64,000 nt of DNA from Polyodon spathula (GCF_017654505.1 NC_054553.1:11668049-11732048); one strand, 5' to 3'. Shown: positions 38,801 through 48,675, counted from the first letter of the stretch. Program-made: numbers and translations. Notes: generated from the sequence alone by a model not told the origin.

Positions 38801-41564
38801 CAAAAAATCTGCAACAGGTGTTTGGGGAAGATAGAAAATATTGGTTTATACCGACGTTTACCAGGTATGACTCTGTGTGTGTGCTTAAATTATGTTGGTG
38901 TATAGCACTGGAATTTACTAGATGACTTACCTGATTATCAGGTGGTAACATACATATGAACTATAAAAGGGTTTGTCAGTGTTTGTGTGCTGTAAGCAAG
39001 CAATCACCTCCACCACTGAGACTGTTAAATCTGGTTAGTAAAGGACGAGATTCCTCTAAAAGAGGCTTCAGCACAGTTTGGGCGATGTGATGAAATCTGA
39101 AAGGTGGGAACAGTAAATAAAGGTAAAGCTTGTGATTTAAATACTGGTTATACAGCACATATCACAATGGCACACAGTCCCTGAGCTCCAATGAACAGCT
39201 GAGAACCAGAACTGGTGACACTCAGAGGACTACCTGTCTCTCACATTTGAATAAGGAGTCGCTGTCCTCATTGCATTTTTCAACAAAGTACCAAGTGACA
39301 AAAGAAACACACAAACGATTGTGTGAATTATATGTTGTTGACAACTTGTAGGTTGTAAAAATCGGTCCAGTGATGTGTCTCTAATCCCCTGCATGTTTGT
39401 CTTGTTGCTCCAGCCTTGGCGATGGTCATTTCTTCCCCATGAGGTTTCTGAGCGAATCCCGAAATCCTCTGTTGGCCAGTGAAGAGCAGTGTGAGGATGG
39501 GGGATCGGATGAAGAAAACTACAGTAAGATCATCTCTCTGACACTGTAAAATGGGGGTGGGGGGAGTCATTACTTAAATATAGAGCTTCACATTTACCTG
39601 CTAATTAGTATAATGCCTCTTTTTCACTGTATAACTGAGCCGCGACAGGACCGTAGCAAGCCCTCGCAGTGCAATTAAGGGGAGCCTGCGTTGTTTTTAC
39701 ACTGCAGAGTCGAGCCGTGCTACTGACGTCACACACGCAGCGAAAGACAGTTGTTATTAATTACTGTTATTAATTAACTCTGTTTACCAAAAGATGCGTA
39801 AATAACAGAAGCTGCGCAAGCGCAGCGAGAGCCGTAGTTGTATGTATGGTACAGCTGTACAATATTTTGTTTGACTATATTTTTGTAAATAAGTTTATAA
39901 TTATTTTATTTTCCACATTTTTGTCTTTTATATTAATATAATAAAGGTCAAGGATGAGAAATTTGGTAGAATTTTGTGATTTTGAGTGTGTGAGTTAAGA
40001 ATACCGTACCTCTGGTTTATGTACCTTTGGTTCAAATCGTCAGAAATTCAGGCATAAACTTTCTCATTTCTGACACATGACTCTAGATCTTCCTGAACAC
40101 TTCTATCTACCCACAGAGAAACTAGAGTCTGCACTTCCTCAGTGTCTCAAAGGTGTACTTTTCTCTCATGACGCCCTCTGCCTGCCATGTTTGTTGTTTT
40201 TCTTTCTGGAGTGTACTGACTGGTGCTTAGTTACAATATTTAAAAAGATTTAAAAAAAATAGGGGGAGGGATGACATTTTAAGCAGATGGAAGTAAAAGG
40301 CATGCCAGATGAAGTCTTTCAATAGACCCACAAAGTGTAAATTTTATTTTAACGATGCCTCTGCACCAGTGAATACTTAAGAGATGGGGCAGCCTGATTC
40401 GAGTTTAACAAGACCAGGCGTCTGGCCAGCAGAGCTGTGAAGACCAGGGTGTCTGACTAATCTGAACAAAGTGGCATCAGCGGGCACTGCACCAAGAAGT
40501 GAAGTCACTGAGTGGGATCAATGGGGGATTGTCCTGAACAGGATCACCCTGGGGCAATACCCGTACATTCTATATGAATAAGGAATCTGACATCAGTGTT
40601 GTTAGCTTCTCCCACTGCTTCAAGCAATACAATACTGGTCTGGATTTTAAAAGCCTTTTAATCCAAATTGCTATAGATACTAGTTAATAAACTATAAAAC
40701 AAACTAAATGAAATGTCTTGAGCTGTTTATTTCTTGTTTGGTAACTTTTAATGGGTGTGTTTTTTCATTTCTTTAAAAATCATGCTAATGGCAATTTGAA
40801 ACTTTCAGAATCTAATCCATTGGGCAAAACTGTATATTGACACAAAGGTCTTTGGTCAAAACCTATTCAGTCCATCAATTATTAACTTGTCCTTTCTTCC
40901 GGGTTAATATAGTTCATGCTTAAGTACAGGCTTAATCACTTTTTAAGTTTCTTCCAAGTTTATTTAATTAATGGAGATTGTGTCTTCAGTTGTTGCTCGC
41001 TCTCTTCTCTCCTCTGTCCTGATTGAGTCAACCTCAAAGAAACAAAGACTGCACTTTCTGTTTTTGACCTTGAGCTTGTTTGCAACTTACACACGTTAGT
41101 AACTCGTTGCTTCAATAAGAAAAATAATTGGGTGCCCATTTAATTTAGGAACAGAGGGCCTTAGTTCTTGTCACCTGTTTCCATGGAGACAAGGACAGCT
41201 TATCACTTGCTTTTCATCAATCGCCCGGTTTTAGCACAGGATTCGTTTTAGTTTTGTGAATGTTTTTACCAAAATAAAGTCGTTAATTACTATCCCTTTG
41301 CATTTGTAAAGCCTTTAACCCATGAGGAATGTTTGTGTGTTCTCAATAATAAGCAGTCTCCCAGGGCTTCCTTCTACAACGTCAGTGAAAAATCAGTAGA
41401 CATGGGCTTTCTCTTTGACACTGGAGGAGGTCTGCTTGGCTGGCTGCATGTTTTATTTGTGTGGGATTCTTCAAAGTTCTCAGAAGTTGATTGACTTTGT
41501 TTGCTTCTATATTTTAGTTCTGCGAAGAGGAGATCCGTCAGTCACTATAGAAATGGACACATAG
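23286..41564 (+). CDS. zdhhc15: Palmitoyltransferase ZDHHC15, complete, 11 coding exons
   Basis: DHHC-family S-acyltransferase that moves palmitate from palmitoyl-CoA to protein cysteines via an autoacylated cysteine; family members sit in Golgi, endosomal or plasma membranes. Coding exons are 23286-23403, 25045-25071, 25413-25507, 32010-32130, 33167-33236, 34324-34356, 34658-34778, 35757-35889, 38738-38864, 39414-39523 and 41518-41564. All junctions are GT-AG and the sum is 1002 nt, giving 333 aa (human 337). Visible parts: hydrophobic TM segments at about 16-36, 50-68, 167-190 and 205-231; the Cys-rich domain at 125-159 with CDRC, CHHC and the catalytic D150-H151-H152-C153; an STLE version of the TTxE motif at 237-240; and NGFNLGF at 254-260. 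The start [10 protein letters not shown] aligns to an internal Met of human ZDHHC15, and no upstream in-frame ATG exists. ZDHHC2 is the close paralog; the C-terminus (NPLLA, acidic stretch, IEMDT end) and the neighbouring uprt favour ZDHHC15. Confidence 0.95.
25045..25071 (+). CDS. zdhhc15: zdhhc15 coding exon 2 (27-nt microexon)
   Basis: Only 27 nt long, between a polypyrimidine-CAG acceptor and a GTAAGC donor, phase 1 at both ends. It encodes the short luminal loop FTITNGFEK between membrane segments 1 and 2, aligned with VTVLSPAEK in human ZDHHC15. The frame joins correctly on both sides, which supports this very short exon. Confidence 0.88.
25413..25507 (+). CDS. zdhhc15: zdhhc15 coding exon 3
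   Basis: Begins after TTTACAG and ends CAG before GTAATG. It encodes residues 49-80: membrane segment 2 ([19 protein letters not shown]) and the conserved KSIFTPP turn. Ends in phase 0. Confidence 0.93.
25565..25794 (+). repeat. Inverted repeat arm, left (pairs with 31231-31400)
   Basis: Runs TGGGTCATTCTGTGTC...CTCAGATTTGGATAAAAAT...AGTCATAGAAT. Its reverse complement recurs at 31231-31400. About 45 bp near its middle have no partner in the right arm. It lies in zdhhc15 intron 3, just after exon 3. Confidence 0.75.
26436..27475. mobile_element. hAT-like nonautonomous element, about 1.04 kb
   Basis: The ends TAGGGTTGGAACAATAATCG and CTATCGTCCAACCCTA are inverted, and GATAATCACGATAAT-type words recur inside both ends. 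The candidate 8-bp flanks (CTGTACAA and CTCTAAGG) agree at only 4 positions, so the target duplication is weak. No transposase is seen. Confidence 0.6.
27722..27762 (+). repeat. (CA)n microsatellite
   Basis: About 20 uninterrupted CA units in zdhhc15 intron 3. Confidence 0.95.
28160..28205 (+). repeat. Short tandem duplication
   Basis: A 24-bp unit (GAAATGTTTCTGCTGAAGTG plus CTGT) occurs twice in a row inside zdhhc15 intron 3. Confidence 0.75.
28340..29830 (-). mobile_element. Tc1/mariner element C in zdhhc15 intron 3
   Basis: The ends CAGTGGCTTGCAAAAGTATT and AATACTTTTGCAAGCCTG are inverted and continue into long matching arms (TCAGACCCCTGACCAATTCT at the left and its partner at 29795-29814). 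GT-rich microsatellites flank both ends, blurring the TA sites. The transposase is on the minus strand. Confidence 0.85.
28559..29449 (-). pseudogene. Tc1 transposase remnant in element C
   Basis: The C-terminal 156 codons are open ([16 protein letters not shown] to GGSTKY) and hold [11 protein letters not shown] and [10 protein letters not shown]. Upstream, [11 protein letters not shown] is readable at about 29100-29140, but the N-terminal half is fragmented by indels. The catalytic triad is present; the DNA-binding part is broken. Confidence 0.85.
29826..29876 (+). repeat. (GT)n microsatellite
   Basis: A GT run of about 50 bp between the right end of element C and the left end of element D. 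Confidence 0.95.
29894..31230 (+). mobile_element. Tc1/mariner element D, 3'-truncated, zdhhc15 intron 3
   Basis: Left end CAGTGCCTTTAGAAAGTCTG. The right end is missing: homology stops after the AVIAAKG-type codons at 31230, where an unrelated inverted repeat arm begins. It belongs to a different Tc1 subfamily from C, judging by the terminal sequence. Confidence 0.8.
30250..31230 (+). pseudogene. Tc1 transposase remnant in element D
   Basis: Segments [35 protein letters not shown]...[10 protein letters not shown] and [20 protein letters not shown] are in different frames. It ends after VETYPNRL with a stop. [11 protein letters not shown] keeps the second Asp, but the third catalytic residue is Gly ([11 protein letters not shown]), so it is dead as well as truncated. 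Confidence 0.85.
31231..31400 (-). repeat. Inverted repeat arm, right (pairs with 25565-25794)
   Basis: ATTCTATGACAAAAAATCGA...AAAAGTTATTTGCTTTTATA...GAATTGACACGGAATGACCCA is the inverted relative of the left arm. It starts exactly where Tc1 element D breaks off, so one event has truncated D against this arm. Confidence 0.75.
32010..32130 (+). CDS. zdhhc15: zdhhc15 coding exon 4
   Basis: Encodes residues 81-120, the cytosolic stretch before the Cys-rich domain: [15 protein letters not shown], then [13 protein letters not shown]. It is preceded by a T-rich tract with TTCCAG and followed by GTCAGG. Phase 0 in, phase 1 out. It lies after the repeat-filled 6.5-kb intron 3. Confidence 0.94.
32614..33020 (+). 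repeat. Repeat family R1, copy 2 (zdhhc15 intron 4)
   Basis: Contains AATGTGCAGTTTTTAAAGAA, TCAAAGCAAGTTGCTTGCTG, AAGCTGATTGATTATTCACA, CTTGCAAACAGAGAT and a TTTTGTTAGC end. Same order and orientation as the copies in introns 5 and 7. No coding frame and no poly-A tail. Confidence 0.75.
33167..33236 (+). CDS. zdhhc15: zdhhc15 coding exon 5 (Cys-rich domain, first part)
   Basis: Encodes residues 121-143 of the zinc-binding DHHC cysteine-rich domain: [19 protein letters not shown] followed by SLCE. Acceptor TTTCAG, donor GTAAGT; phase 1 in, phase 2 out. Confidence 0.95.
33803..34212 (+). repeat. Repeat family R1, copy 3 (zdhhc15 intron 5)
   Basis: Shares GGTCAAAGCATCTTACTGGC, GATTGGTTACTTACAGGAAA, CTTGCAAACAGAGATAT and ATGGATGTGCATGGTGGGGA with its relatives. 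Confidence 0.75.
34324..34356 (+). CDS. zdhhc15: zdhhc15 coding exon 6 (catalytic DHHC, 33 nt)
   Basis: A 33-nt exon encoding [11 protein letters not shown] plus the first two bases of Trp155. It carries the catalytic D150-H151-H152-C153. Acceptor TTACAG, donor GTAGGT. Such short exons are easily missed by gene finders. Confidence 0.94.
34658..34778 (+). CDS. zdhhc15: zdhhc15 coding exon 7
   Basis: Encodes [14 protein letters not shown] (the end of the Cys-rich domain) and membrane segment 3, to FIKFWA at residue 195. Acceptor TTCGTAG, donor GTAAGT; ends in phase 0. Confidence 0.95.
34818..35270 (+). repeat. Repeat family R1, copy 4 (zdhhc15 intron 7)
   Basis: The fullest copy: GATGTGCAGTTTTTAAATAG, TCATTTCACCTCAGCTCTGG, GCATGCTACTGGCTGAAAG, GAAGCTGATTGGTTATTGAC and ATGGATGTGCATGGTGGGGA. 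Confidence 0.75.
35757..35889 (+). CDS. zdhhc15: zdhhc15 coding exon 8
   Basis: Encodes residues 196-239: a luminal loop ([13 protein letters not shown]), membrane segment 4 and the cytosolic start [12 protein letters not shown], which carries most of the TTxE-type motif. Acceptor CATCAG, donor GTAAGG; ends in phase 1. Confidence 0.95.
36100..36440 (+). repeat. Repeat family with GTGACATA/GACAGACA words, intron 8
   Basis: Contains TTTGTACAAGTGTGACATGC, CTCCATATACCCCCAAATTC and AAGAAGGATCCGAGGGAAGT, then TGTGACATATAGATAGACTG. It resembles a fish interspersed repeat I recall. A related piece (ATATATCTGGAGAA) occurs at 38555 and 46388. Confidence 0.45.
37074..37095 (+). repeat. Poly-C tract
   Basis: A run of about 20 C in zdhhc15 intron 8; it is i-motif/quadruplex capable on paper and likely length-variable. 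Confidence 0.8.
37870..38392 (+). repeat. Minisatellite with two unit lengths (zdhhc15 intron 8)
   Basis: About 19 direct copies of a core AACTGAGTATAGTGTT, in a long unit (about 30 bp, with CATGTCTGTGTATT) and a short unit (about 22 bp, with TGTATT). The two unit forms alternate irregularly. No open frame. Confidence 0.92.
38738..38864 (+). CDS. zdhhc15: zdhhc15 coding exon 9
   Basis: Encodes residues 240-281: EAFQYPTF, then [19 protein letters not shown] and RKYWFIP, which match the conserved C-terminal block shared by ZDHHC2 and ZDHHC15. Acceptor TTTTTAG, donor GTATGA. Confidence 0.94.
39414..39523 (+). CDS. zdhhc15: zdhhc15 coding exon 10
   Basis: Encodes residues 282-318: [20 protein letters not shown] and an acidic run ending DEENY. 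The [12 protein letters not shown] block matches the ZDHHC15 tail (human NESQNPLLANEE) better than ZDHHC2. Acceptor CTCCAG, donor GTAAGA. Confidence 0.93.
39630..39830. mobile_element. CG-rich MITE-like block with CRE and NRF1-like motifs, intron 10
   Basis: A GC/CpG-rich island in an AT-rich intron containing TGACGTCA at 39724-39731 and the dyad TGCGCAAGCGCA at 39813-39824. The GAGCCGCGACAGGACCGTAG and TGCAGAGTCGAGCCGTGCTA parts recall fish MITEs with CGAGCCG words. No clear end repeats, so the boundaries are approximate. Confidence 0.4.
39831..41517. other. zdhhc15 intron 10 remainder
   Basis: AT-rich intron sequence with no recognised repeat or exon. Confidence 0.5.
41518..41564 (+). CDS. 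zdhhc15: zdhhc15 last coding exon with stop
   Basis: Encodes the C-terminus [15 protein letters not shown] and a TAG stop at 41562-41564. Human ZDHHC15 ends in a similar acidic/hydroxyl tail (VETET). A consensus-like donor follows 33 nt after the stop, so the exon probably continues to 41597 and splices within the 3'UTR. Confidence 0.88.
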
Positions 41565-41888
41565 CAAGCTGTGGGGTTTGCTGATTTCCTACTACAGGTT
41601 AGTGATTCACCCAACATCGGTCTAGAAATTGTAACTGTGACCTACATCTTCCCAGTTCATCATCATTCCTGTAGTCTTGTCTAACTACTTTGGCCTCTTT
41701 GTAATCTTTCACTCACATTTAGGGGCTAGTGGAATGTGTTAAGAATGTAGTTTCTGTACAGGTGATCTTCACTGTAGCTATGGTCCCTAGCTTCAATAGG
41801 TCCTAAAGTTTCCCAGAGTATAAATCCAAGCATCTACTTGCGATAAAAGTAGCAAGTTCTTAGTTTTGTCTTTTTTTTTTTTTTTCAG

Positions 41889-44800
41889 GACTGCAGATTA
41901 CTAGTGAGAATCCCCCTCCACCCCAAGGACCAGGAATCGAGTTACTGTTGTGTTTTCTGGATAACCACATTCCGTCTTGCTGGATTTGAAAACAGTAACG
42001 CTTCTTTTTTAATATATATCAGATCTTGTTTTGTAATTAAACATTGATGATGGGAACATACCAGCTATTCCAGGGTAAGGGCTGTGTCCGACAGGAGCTG
42101 GGGAATCTATCATACTTCCCGCTGTGCCTTTCAGGGACACAAAATGATTCCAATGTGTGGCACAGTACTGCTCAAGGTGATTTTAAATGAAACCAATGAA
42201 CATTTCTGCAGTAGGCACTGGGTATAACACACTGGTTTGTTTACAGTAGGATTATATGCTTTACTTATTGAATGAATATGGTTTTCTAAAAACAAACTCC
42301 CTCTAATTTTGATGATTCCCCTTTGTGTGCAGTGGGTTATTGTTGATACATTAGCTGAATGTTTATCTTTTTTTAGCTTCCAGTGGGATTACACTGACTG
42401 TCTGTCTCAGTGCTAGTGAACTTTAGGACATACGAGGGACATTTTCTTGCATTCTGGTTAGAAATACGGATTCTTCTTAATTCCATTGTAAAACTAAATG
42501 CCTTCCCTTTTATTAAATTAATTTGTAAAAGAGATGCAACAAAAGTCACTTGACCATTTACTGGAGGGAATACGTATGTAGCAACGGGTAACAATGGGAA
42601 GGAGGATGGTGTGGTTGAGTCACAGGGAGCTCTGTTGAGCATTGTCTTAATTCTTAAGACACCGTTGGCTCCTGCCCAGTTCAATCTTTTCCCCCTGATG
42701 TACCTGTCGAGTTATGAGACTTGTATTACTGACACTAATTTTAGAAATCCTAAAAGAAGACCAAGACTTCTTGTCGAAATTATCATGTTTCTTTTAGTAT
42801 TTCGAAATTCAACACTTTTGAGTATTTAACAGTTATGTATATGATGACAGAGTATCTTTGTATGTATCCTGATACCTTGTACTTGGTTATAAAATCTTAA
42901 AAATGTGCAACATTATTACTGCCCTTTGTGCTGTACTATATAAAATAACTAGGCTTTTTTTATTACAGTATCCTGTTCCCCTGCAGCACTGCCCCCAGTG
43001 GACATAAGATGTATCACATTTGTTTTGTGTGGTATTTCTACATGTTATTGTTATATCCACTAGGGGCAGGTGGAGCAGGTTAATGGGTACACTCTGGTGT
43101 ACCAGTTGTAGATAGAGAGAATACTCTAAAGAGGTTTTACAAATCTCTGGGATGTGATGACTATATAAAAGTGGCTCTAAACAAAAGGAAGATTACATTG
43201 AAATGTCATGCCTGCACCACATCGAAGGTCTGATTTTAGTTAATTGGAGTAAATCTGACCTACAGAACAGGAAAATGTTCTCATGCACATCTGCATTGAA
43301 CTAAATAACCACAATATATTCCATACAAAAAGAGGAGGCAGTGATAGTGTTGCTGGTGAAAGTAACATTGGGAAATTGTTGTTACAGCTTTGCTAATCAT
43401 TTGGTATTACTTTAAATGACTTTCGGTTCTGTACTAACAAAAGCTATGTTAAGAATCAATATCGTTTTTACTGAATTTGATATGCTGTATTTAAGGCACA
43501 GGACTCCAATATATTTATGTGAAACAGAACTGTGTTGTACTGATGTGTATGCAGTGAGGATATCTAAAGAATAGTTTCACCAGCTCTCCAATGTAAAGAA
43601 TGTAGTTTACCGTTATTTTTTTATATATATTTAAGAAGGCTGTTAAGGTGTTGATAAAAATCAGCTGTGTCATTTTTTGTTGTTGTTTTGATTTTGTATG
43701 TCAATTATCATTATTACAAAAAAAAAAAAAAACAATATGAGCTGAGCTCTCAATTCAATTACTGTACAAGTTTGAAGCTGTATTGTTACATAGAAAGCAA
43801 TTATCACATTCTGTAGCAAAGGCAACTAAAGCCATTAGCACTACTGGCAGGTGTCCTTGTAATTTAGTTTCCAAACAATAAAAAAAAGAATAAAAACTTA
43901 GAGGAGAGAGATTTATTTATTTCTGAATATACAGCAGGTATTCTCCTGCCTTGTTTGCATTGTTTACAGTATTGACTGATGTTGTTCATGAAGATGTTGT
44001 GATATCACACAGTGGCTAAAGGACCAGTATTCTATGAACAAGTGTTAAAAATGCTGCCTTCTACAAAAACGTAGCTTCTCAGACTTGAACGGTCTGATCC
44101 AAAATACTTGCTATCCCTCTCCATTTTATGATGGTTCTTTTTATGAGTGCTTCTTTTTACATTTACTTGAAGATGTTCTTATTTTAAGTTGCGTTGACTT
44201 TGAGTTCAGGTGCTATTTTTCTAGTTCCCTGCCATAGACGCCTGTAAACGCCAGCACCATCTAGTGCACATCAATGTATTGTCAGCAAAACCAAAGGAAA
44301 CTTCATGCAAAGTGTTAGCTTACTAGATGGCACTGGCTGTTGCTTCTGTAAATAGACTTGCTGATGTAGCTTATGTTGCATATATCTATGGCAGGCAACT
44401 AAGATCTTGTGTGAGCACACCTTATCGCAGACATTTAAAAAATAAAAAACAATATTTGAGAATTATTCGGGAGGACAAAAACTAAGAAAATTAAATGTCA
44501 AGCTGCTTACTCGTTTTAAATGTTTTGGATTGTCTATGCAACATTAACATTTTGAAATCCTAAAGGTTTTAAACCAGGGATATAAAAAAAAAAAAAAAAA
44601 AAAAAAACACCTGTTCTTAGCAGAATGTTAGATGGTTTGCTGTTTTATCTTTTTATTTGCTTGTTCACATCCTGTGCTAGAAGAAACAGAAACTCACTGC
44701 ACCCATGTGTCATATTGCCAGCTCAGATGGGGTATATTACCTGTAACACAGGAAGTGAACTAAGTCTAAATAAAAGGCAAGAATTTATTTCTGTCAATAC

Positions 44801-45255
44801 ACCATTAATGCAGCAAACAAGCGCTTTAATAGAATTACTGGTTCCTTGAATGCACTGCATATTTGTAATTGACCCAGAACAACACCATACAATGGTATCA
44901 AGCAGGATTGTCTTTGTAATAAAAGCAGGATTTGACCATTCTAATATTACATATCCAGTATATGTTTTAGTGGCAGTAAATGAGTATCCAGTAATGTAGA
45001 AACAGCAGACAGGCAGTTTTAAATTGCTGCTGTCTGCGTTTGGCCATTCACGTTGATCCTCCTGCACTGACAGTTTTTAAAAATGACAAAGGTGAGCAAA
45101 GCTCTTTATATGAAATGTAAGCACTGTGTTCAAGTTTGTTTGTATTTTGATTTTACCTGTGTGTTCTGCTCAGTTGTGTATGTGATTCTGTTTTTGTTTG
45201 TTTGTTTGTTTGTTTCTTCCTGAAAATAAAAAGTAAAGCCTTGTGAAACTGAAAT
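41889..45255 (+). other. zdhhc15: Probable zdhhc15 3'UTR exon
   Basis: A CAG/GTTAGT donor at 41598 pairs with a long polypyrimidine-CAG acceptor ending at 41888, suggesting a 3'UTR intron of about 290 bp and a noncoding last exon. The stop lies only 33 nt before that junction, which is short enough to avoid nonsense-mediated decay. AATAAA signals occur at 43877-43882 and 45225-45230; the second is preceded by T/GT-rich sequence. The real end point is uncertain, and the stretch includes a foldback element at 42973-43108. Confidence 0.4.
42973..43108 (-). mobile_element. Foldback MITE, copy 2, in the zdhhc15 3'UTR region
   Basis: The reverse-complement relative of the element at 1679-1822: it shares the cores CCCCAGTGGACATAAGA and TATCCACTAGGGGCAG and the outer block GGTTAATGGGTACACTCTGG. 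If the inferred 3'UTR is right, it is transcribed as part of the zdhhc15 mRNA. Confidence 0.6.
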
Positions 45256-45392
45256 TACAGAACATTGCATTATTATAATTAAAAAAAAAAAAATAAAAAA
45301 AAATCATAAAACTCATTACTTCCGTTTACCTACTGGAGTAGACACTCTTACTGTTGATTTTTTTTGTTTTTAAAAATGTTTTTTGGAACGAT

Positions 45393-45490
45393 ATTTTCAC
45401 ATGTTATTAATAGTTCATTTCTTCCTGTTGTGGTATCATGTTTTCACATTTTATTAATGGTTCGTTTCTTTCCTGTTGTGGTATCATATT
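45393..45490 (+). repeat. Two-copy tandem repeat of about 50 bp
   Basis: TTTTCACATGTTATTAATAG...CCTGTTGTGGTATCAT is followed directly by TTTTCACATTTTATTAATGG...CCTGTTGTGGTATCAT. Confidence 0.8.
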
Positions 45491-45552
45491 TTCTTCCTTT
45501 CCCTGTTTTTTTTAATGCTTAGATATTTATTTTTTTACCAGGCTTTCTAACT

Positions 45553-45740
45553 CACTGAAAACTGAATTTCCGAAAGGTGGTTTATAAAATGACCACTAGG
45601 AGTGTGCAGCGGTAATTTTCGTCCCCTCTGAAACTGCTTTTTATAATGACTCCGTTTACAAATTCACAGTTGCAGGGGGGCAAACGTTACAGTTGAATGC
45701 CCCTAGTGGTCATTTCTAACAACCACCATATTCAGAAATT
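45553..45740. mobile_element. Foldback MITE (CCACTAGG type)
   Basis: The arms AATTTCCGAAAGGTGGTT...AATGACCACTAGG and CCTAGTGGTCATTTCTAACA...ACCACCATATTCAGAAATT are inverted relatives around a 90-bp centre. Confidence 0.6.
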
Positions 45741-48608
45741 ATGCTTCTGTCTACAAAAATAATGCCTGTGGTTGAATAAGGATTTTAGTAAGTAAGCTTG
45801 GTAGATAATGATCTAAGCAGAAACAGCCATAGAAAATGATAGAGATCACATATGTAGAGGACATCAATACATATAGTCATATTTTGTTACTGCTACATAA
45901 AACAAAGTGCTTGTTGCTACTTGTATTGTGACTCGTGAGTTTAGAGGAGAAAACATTTTAAAGCTTTAAGGTTTTGCATTTTGTTTCACATGTTGTTATA
46001 AAATGCTAAAGTTTCTCTTGCTAAAAGAAACAGAAAAACAAACAATTAAAATGAGGCTTCTAAAAGCTCTGTTTTCATGGCTCTTGGATTATATTTGGCA
46101 CTTTCAAAATAAGATGCCGTTTGAGTTTCACCTGAGATAACGCCGCTCAGCTCAGGACCTGATTGAGGGAGGTGATCTGGAACATTCATACAATTGCAAA
46201 GTTTAACTTCCACAAATAACTGTTGGTTTTAGCAGCTGTTTATGGTATTTTTCCAAAGGGAGGGCCCAACATTTTTGACATACAGCACGCTGGACAGTCT
46301 GTAAAGTGCTTCAATGATTATCCCCCTGCCAAGGGGGTGTGGCCATACGTACGTATGTCACACGTCATATGTTTTTTTTTTTTTTTTCATATATCTGGAG
46401 AACCACTTATCCAGTTGTCACGAAATGTGGTTTTATTATTTAGCTTACCTTACTACTGCTCTGTACATATTGTTCATCATACCGATAACTTGCTAATGTA
46501 ACATTTAAAGTCTTGGCAGGGAATGTATGTTACTGACGTGTTTTTATTATTAAAGTATTAGTTTGTTATTGTCCAGCCTGCTGAACAGAACAGCTGGAAA
46601 TCACCTGCAGTTTATCCAATTTTGTCTTCTTAAACAAGAAAATAAATAAATAAAAGATTTTAGTAGATCCTTTGGAGGCCTGGAATCAAACAGGGCTCAA
46701 AAGTTGAAGCTGAATTGGCTTGGAGTTACTGTGCATCCTGTATGTAACGCAGATCAGCCAGAGTCTGTGCCAGTATTTTATAATCGACGTTATTATCTAC
46801 GGTAGGTCACAAGAACAGAAGAACAGCTATGGAATAGGTTGACCCAGACTTGCCAAAAAACAATTGTGTAACTCCAAACATCCTAACACCACACCCTAGC
46901 TTATAGAATCACAAAACCGCAGTGCTAAACAGTTGTCATTCTCTGCTTGAAAGGGTCCCAGGACTGAATCGCAGACAAGAGGTGTTAAGGTTTGGATTGA
47001 TGTAAGCTGCAAGGGGAAGCTCTCATTGTACCTGCTGGCCATGTGCTTGACCATAGCAATTGTTATTGTGGAGAAGAATATTCCATTACTTACTGATTCA
47101 AGGCTGACCATTGCTTATTTGCTTGCTTATTACAACAACAGTCTAGTTTGTCTACAGTGTGCAGGTCCCCAGTGGACTGGTTATTATGAAGCATACAGTT
47201 TGCAATTCATTTTGACTGAGGGTTTGGTGGAATAAATACTGTTATTTAATAAAAGTATGTATTGCTCACTATGCTCCAAACTGAGTCATCCACAGAGATG
47301 ATGCAGTTCTCTATTCAATACTTGCCACAGATTAGTCCTCGCCAACAGTTGTCTTTACATTAGCCAGTATAATGTGTCAAATCCCTGAACAATATGAAGG
47401 ACACCTTGTCAATGCCTGCCTTGTTGCTTTATCAATTGATTTTTTTTTTTTCTAATAACCCTGAATATATTGTCAAGAGGGATGCCGCTCTTTAAATATT
47501 TCCAATTAAAAATCTTTCTTTATCCAGGTCTGACCAGCTGGGAACAGTGGCGATTGCTGGAGGGTGTTTCTGACCTCCAATGGAATTTCTCAGTAACACC
47601 CCTGCAATTATTTGCCAGGACCTCAGTATTTTTGAGCACCCAGCAGGTACTAAAACAATGCATCTAGATAACAGGAAGTAACCTAGTTTTCAGCTAGAGA
47701 AGTATAAATGTATTGTAATGGGAGACGTGTAATTATTTTCATCCTGCTGCATTTGAAATAAATTCTTACTGATTCGGTTTCATTGGAGACCGACCCTTTA
47801 TTAATATTTGTGTTTATATGATAGTGGCTTACCTGTTGCTTTTAAAGAAAAATCGAGACTGAGACTGCTTGCTGTTTTGTAGGCTACGCTGTGAAAGTGA
47901 AGGTGTCGTCTGGTCCTTTATTTCAAAAGGACATAGGACTGTAAAATAAAACGTGTTTACATTATTAGAGTAATTTAAATGCCTTTGTATTCTACTCTAA
48001 TTGTTATTTAATCTAAAATACATGTGCATGCTGATGGCTCCACCTTATGGTTCCTTTGATTTAGAGGTGAAGGCTTGATTAGCTTTATGTAACATGTTTT
48101 ATGAGTGGAGTGGAGTCTGGTTAGTCATTAAGAACTCCCTGCTTATTGGTAGTACTCTTTTGCCAAAAAGGGTGGATAGCTGTGATGCAGACAGCATTTC
48201 CTCACTGACTGGCAGTGATAAATATCAACATAATGGACTTGTTTTGAATCTGCAGAAGAAACACGCACTTCATGGTTGTGATTTAAAAATAAAATAAAGT
48301 GACGAGGTGAAACTGGCAAGGAAGTGTGTTGAATTCTAGTATAAAGGCATCTGGAGCGTTTCTTTAACAAAACATCGGCTGCCTTCTTGGATTTCCACCA
48401 GACAAAACCGCTGTTTCAGCCAAGTTTACCTTGTACAGACAGCAGCAGTAATTGTCTAGTCACCCATATTTAAATCAACTGCCAAGTAGCCACAATAACC
48501 CTTATCAGTTGTTTAGTTTAACTTTTCATTTGTAGGAAAGTTTCATTTGTAGGAAAGTGTAAAACAATATTGAATAACTGTTTCAAACTGGTCCTCCAGA
48601 TAAAAAAA

Positions 48609-48610
<2 letters not shown>
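45741..48610. other. Convergent intergenic region, left part
   Basis: No gene recognised. A fragment at 46315-46450 (GGGGGTGTGGCCATACGTAC, ATATATCTGGAGAA) is related to the repeat pieces at 36.1 and 38.5 kb. Confidence 0.45.

Positions 48611-48673
<63 letters not shown>
48611..48673 (+). repeat. (AT)n microsatellite
   Basis: About 31 AT units, next to the left end of a MITE. Confidence 0.95.
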
Positions 48674-48675
<2 letters not shown>

